A DNA stretch of 5,603 nucleotides from the NCBI GenBank assembly GCA_005239795.1, contig SBBH01000199.1, positions 1-5,603 of the forward strand. Direction: 5' to 3'. Positions within the stretch are counted from its first letter, which is position 1. Each line of letters starts with the position of its first letter. A program made the position numbers and the translations under genes. Source of the DNA: Planctomycetales bacterium. GTDB lineage: Bacteria > Planctomycetota > SBBH01. Below are positions 4,344 to 5,603 of the stretch, piece after piece. The notes beneath the pieces were generated by a model. The model was not told the origin of the DNA. It searched no databases and was given only the letters and a program-made list of their open reading frames with translations.

Positions 4344-4898
4344 ATGATCAAAATCGACGTCAAAATCCAGAATCGGGTGATCGAGCATTTCAGCTTTGAC
4401 AAGGGGAGCATCACAATCGGCCGGGACCCCGGCTGCGACGTGAAGATCGACAATCCGGTCCTCTCGCGCCGCCACGCCCAGATCTCCTCCGAGAATGGCC
4501 AGTTCGCCATCGAAGACCTCGGGAGCACGAACGGCGTCTTCCTGCGCGACCAGAAAATCGCTGTGAAAACCCCTTTGAAGGACGGCGACGAGTTCCGGAT
4601 CGACAAGTTTACGTTCCACGTGAAGCTGGGGGAGGCGGGCGCGGAACCCAAGAAAAAAGACTTCGCCTTCGACATCATGGGGACGATGCAGATCGACGCC
4701 TCCGCGATGCAGGAGAGGTTGCGCAAGGAGGCAGCCGCCGGACGCCCGGCCGCCGCGGCGCCGGCGCATCACGCTCCCGCCGCCGGTCATGCCCCGGCGC
4801 CGGCCCCATCCTCTCAAACGACGGTCTGGATCGCCCTGGTGGTGGGGCTCGCCGTCGGCTTCATCGCCGGGTATCTGGTCCGCGGCATGGCCGGTTAG
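4344..4898 (+). CDS. Tail-anchored FHA-domain protein
   Basis: A 184-residue protein with an N-terminal forkhead-associated domain (~1-96), a fold that binds phosphothreonine peptides made by Ser/Thr kinases. The conserved contacts are present: Gly26-Arg27 in ITIGRDPGCDV, Ser41-Arg42-Arg43-His44 and Ser61-Thr62-Asn63-Gly64. A charged segment (EPKKKDFAFD, 101-110, then TMQIDASAMQERL) leads into an Ala/Pro-rich flexible linker (~131-157) and one membrane segment (~161-178) close to the C-terminus, leaving only VRGMAG outside. It is therefore probably a tail-anchored adaptor facing the cytoplasm that recruits phosphorylated partners to the membrane. No signal peptide and no kinase gene are in the window. 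The start at 4344 is chosen because the FHA fold begins at once and the promoter sits just ahead; the frame is open 28 codons upstream to 4260, but that part overlaps the GNAT remnant and looks non-coding. Confidence 0.92.
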   Translation: MIKIDVKIQNRVIEHFSFDKGSITIGRDPGCDVKIDNPVLSRRHAQISSENGQFAIEDLGSTNGVFLRDQKIAVKTPLKDGDEFRIDKFTFHVKLGEAGAEPKKKDFAFDIMGTMQIDASAMQERLRKEAAAGRPAAAAPAHHAPAAGHAPAPAPSSQTTVWIALVVGLAVGFIAGYLVRGMAG

Positions 4899-5603
4899 CG
4901 TTGCTCGACCTCGATCACGCGGTGACGGAAATCGAAGGGGTCGAGCGCCTCAAGCGATCGGCGCATCCCCGCTTCGCCGCAGCGCGCCAGAAGGGCGGCC
5001 CATCCATACACCTTTTCCTGAAATCTCCCACGGGGCAGAACCCAGCCGGCGACCGTCTCCCAGCGGGAAAGTCCCAATCCCTCTTTTGAGAGAGCGGCGC
5101 TCGTCACCTTGCGCTTGAGACGCGCCGCCTCTTCCTCGATCCGCTGGCGACCCTTCCGGAGCGGCCCGGCAAGATTGGGATCAAGCGAAAGCCCCAGATC
5201 GGCCAGGCGCAAAAGCGCCCCGTCCAGGGCCTCGTCGGCACTCTCGAGGTGCATCCGGAGCTCGGCGGGAACCGCCCCCGCGACCGCCTCCTCATAGGCG
5301 ATCCGGCGCGTCATGAGCGCCTCGACGGAAAGATGCGTGCGGCTGAGGAACCTAGCCTCTTCCATGCCGATCCAGGTGGCGCTCGGGCGCGGGATGACGA
5401 CCGGCCGGACGGCTCCCAAAAGCCGCTCGAGAGGTGCCGCCAGGGGAAGATAGGCCGACTCGCCCGGCCCCGCGACATGCGCCGCCACCGGCAGAAGCGC
5501 GTTCTGGAGCGCCACGCGCGCCAGAACGTCGGGGCTTAACCGGATCGGCTCGCTTCGCGCCCGCTGGGTCCACTCGGCTAAAGAAGAATCCGGACCTTCC
5601 AGG
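4895..5603 (-). CDS. bshC: BshC, bacillithiol biosynthesis cysteine-adding enzyme (partial, C-terminal)
   Basis: The window holds the last ~235 residues; the frame stays open to the edge and the N-terminal half lies outside (full BshC is about 500-550 residues). BshC adds cysteine to glucosaminyl-malate in the final step of bacillithiol synthesis, in the cytoplasm. Family signatures in order are LSPDVLAR, ALLPVAAHVAGPGESAYLPL, PVVIPRPSATWI, a long charged helical segment typical of the BshC coiled coil (GRQRIEEEAARLKRKV), and the C-terminal LPRGRFQEKVYGW...DPFDFRHRVIEVEQ. In known BshC proteins the equivalent parts read roughly P-x-V-L-x-R-P, LPT-x-AYV-x-GP-x-E-x-AY and P-R-x-S. The stop TAA (4897-4895) overlaps the FHA stop TAG on the opposite strand by two bases, so the genes converge with no room for a separate terminator. 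bshA and bshB are not in view. No frameshift is seen. Confidence 0.87.
   Translation of the reverse strand, partial: LEGPDSSLAEWTQRARSEPIRLSPDVLARVALQNALLPVAAHVAGPGESAYLPLAAPLERLLGAVRPVVIPRPSATWIGMEEARFLSRTHLSVEALMTRRIAYEEAVAGAVPAELRMHLESADEALDGALLRLADLGLSLDPNLAGPLRKGRQRIEEEAARLKRKVTSAALSKEGLGLSRWETVAGWVLPRGRFQEKVYGWAALLARCGEAGMRRSLEALDPFDFRHRVIEVEQR

Noticed and set aside
4130..4726. Whole 198-codon minus-strand frame as a gene
   Set aside because: Only the part at about 4187-4303 has GNAT motifs; the N-terminal ~140 residues are antisense to the FHA gene and unlike any acetyltransferase.
4299..4817. 172-codon minus-strand frame over the FHA gene
   Set aside because: Antisense shadow of the FHA gene in GC-rich DNA, with no recognisable domain.

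Overview
The window (5603 bp, GC-rich, short intergenic gaps) is bacterial chromosome from a lineage that cannot be named with certainty. Three traits narrow it: an ECF sigma factor fused through a membrane segment to a ~490-residue outer domain (a design known mainly from Planctomycetes and related PVC and candidate-phylum bacteria), a bacillithiol-synthesis gene (bshC), and short dispersed repeats between genes. I infer a planctomycete-like or similarly deep-branching environmental bacterium. No phage, IS transposase or CRISPR array is visible.

Layout. 1-193: non-coding end, with a small hairpin and a 7-bp tandem repeat arranged as two inverted arms (105-200), whose right arm supplies the stop codon of the next gene. 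194-1033 (minus): pyrK, the FAD/[2Fe-2S] electron-transfer subunit of dihydroorotate dehydrogenase. 1093-3297 (minus): the membrane-anchored ECF sigma factor fusion. 3376-3504 (plus): a dispersed 25-bp repeat followed by a complete tRNA-Leu(CAA) with encoded CCA; the repeat appears to carry the tRNA's -35 element. 3505-3690: non-coding, palindrome-rich, ending in a promoter. 3691-4181 (plus): a type II toxin-antitoxin pair, antitoxin first, overlapping by 2 bases. 4187-4303 (minus): a decayed C-terminal piece of a GNAT acetyltransferase. 4344-4898 (plus): a tail-anchored FHA-domain protein. 4895-5603 (minus): the C-terminal part of bshC, running off the window and overlapping the FHA stop codon tail to tail.

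How they fit. No single pathway unites these genes. PyrK serves pyrimidine synthesis, BshC thiol redox buffering, the FHA protein phosphothreonine-dependent signalling, and the fused sigma factor probably a surface-to-transcription signal. The stretch between tRNA-Leu and the FHA gene (repeats, toxin-antitoxin, broken GNAT) looks like a small accessory or turnover zone. A recurring signal is a -10-like hexamer ending 6 or 7 nt before the start codon of pyrK, the antitoxin gene and the FHA gene, none of which has a well-spaced Shine-Dalgarno sequence. This suggests leaderless transcripts. The most unusual objects are the sigma-factor fusion and these compact promoters.
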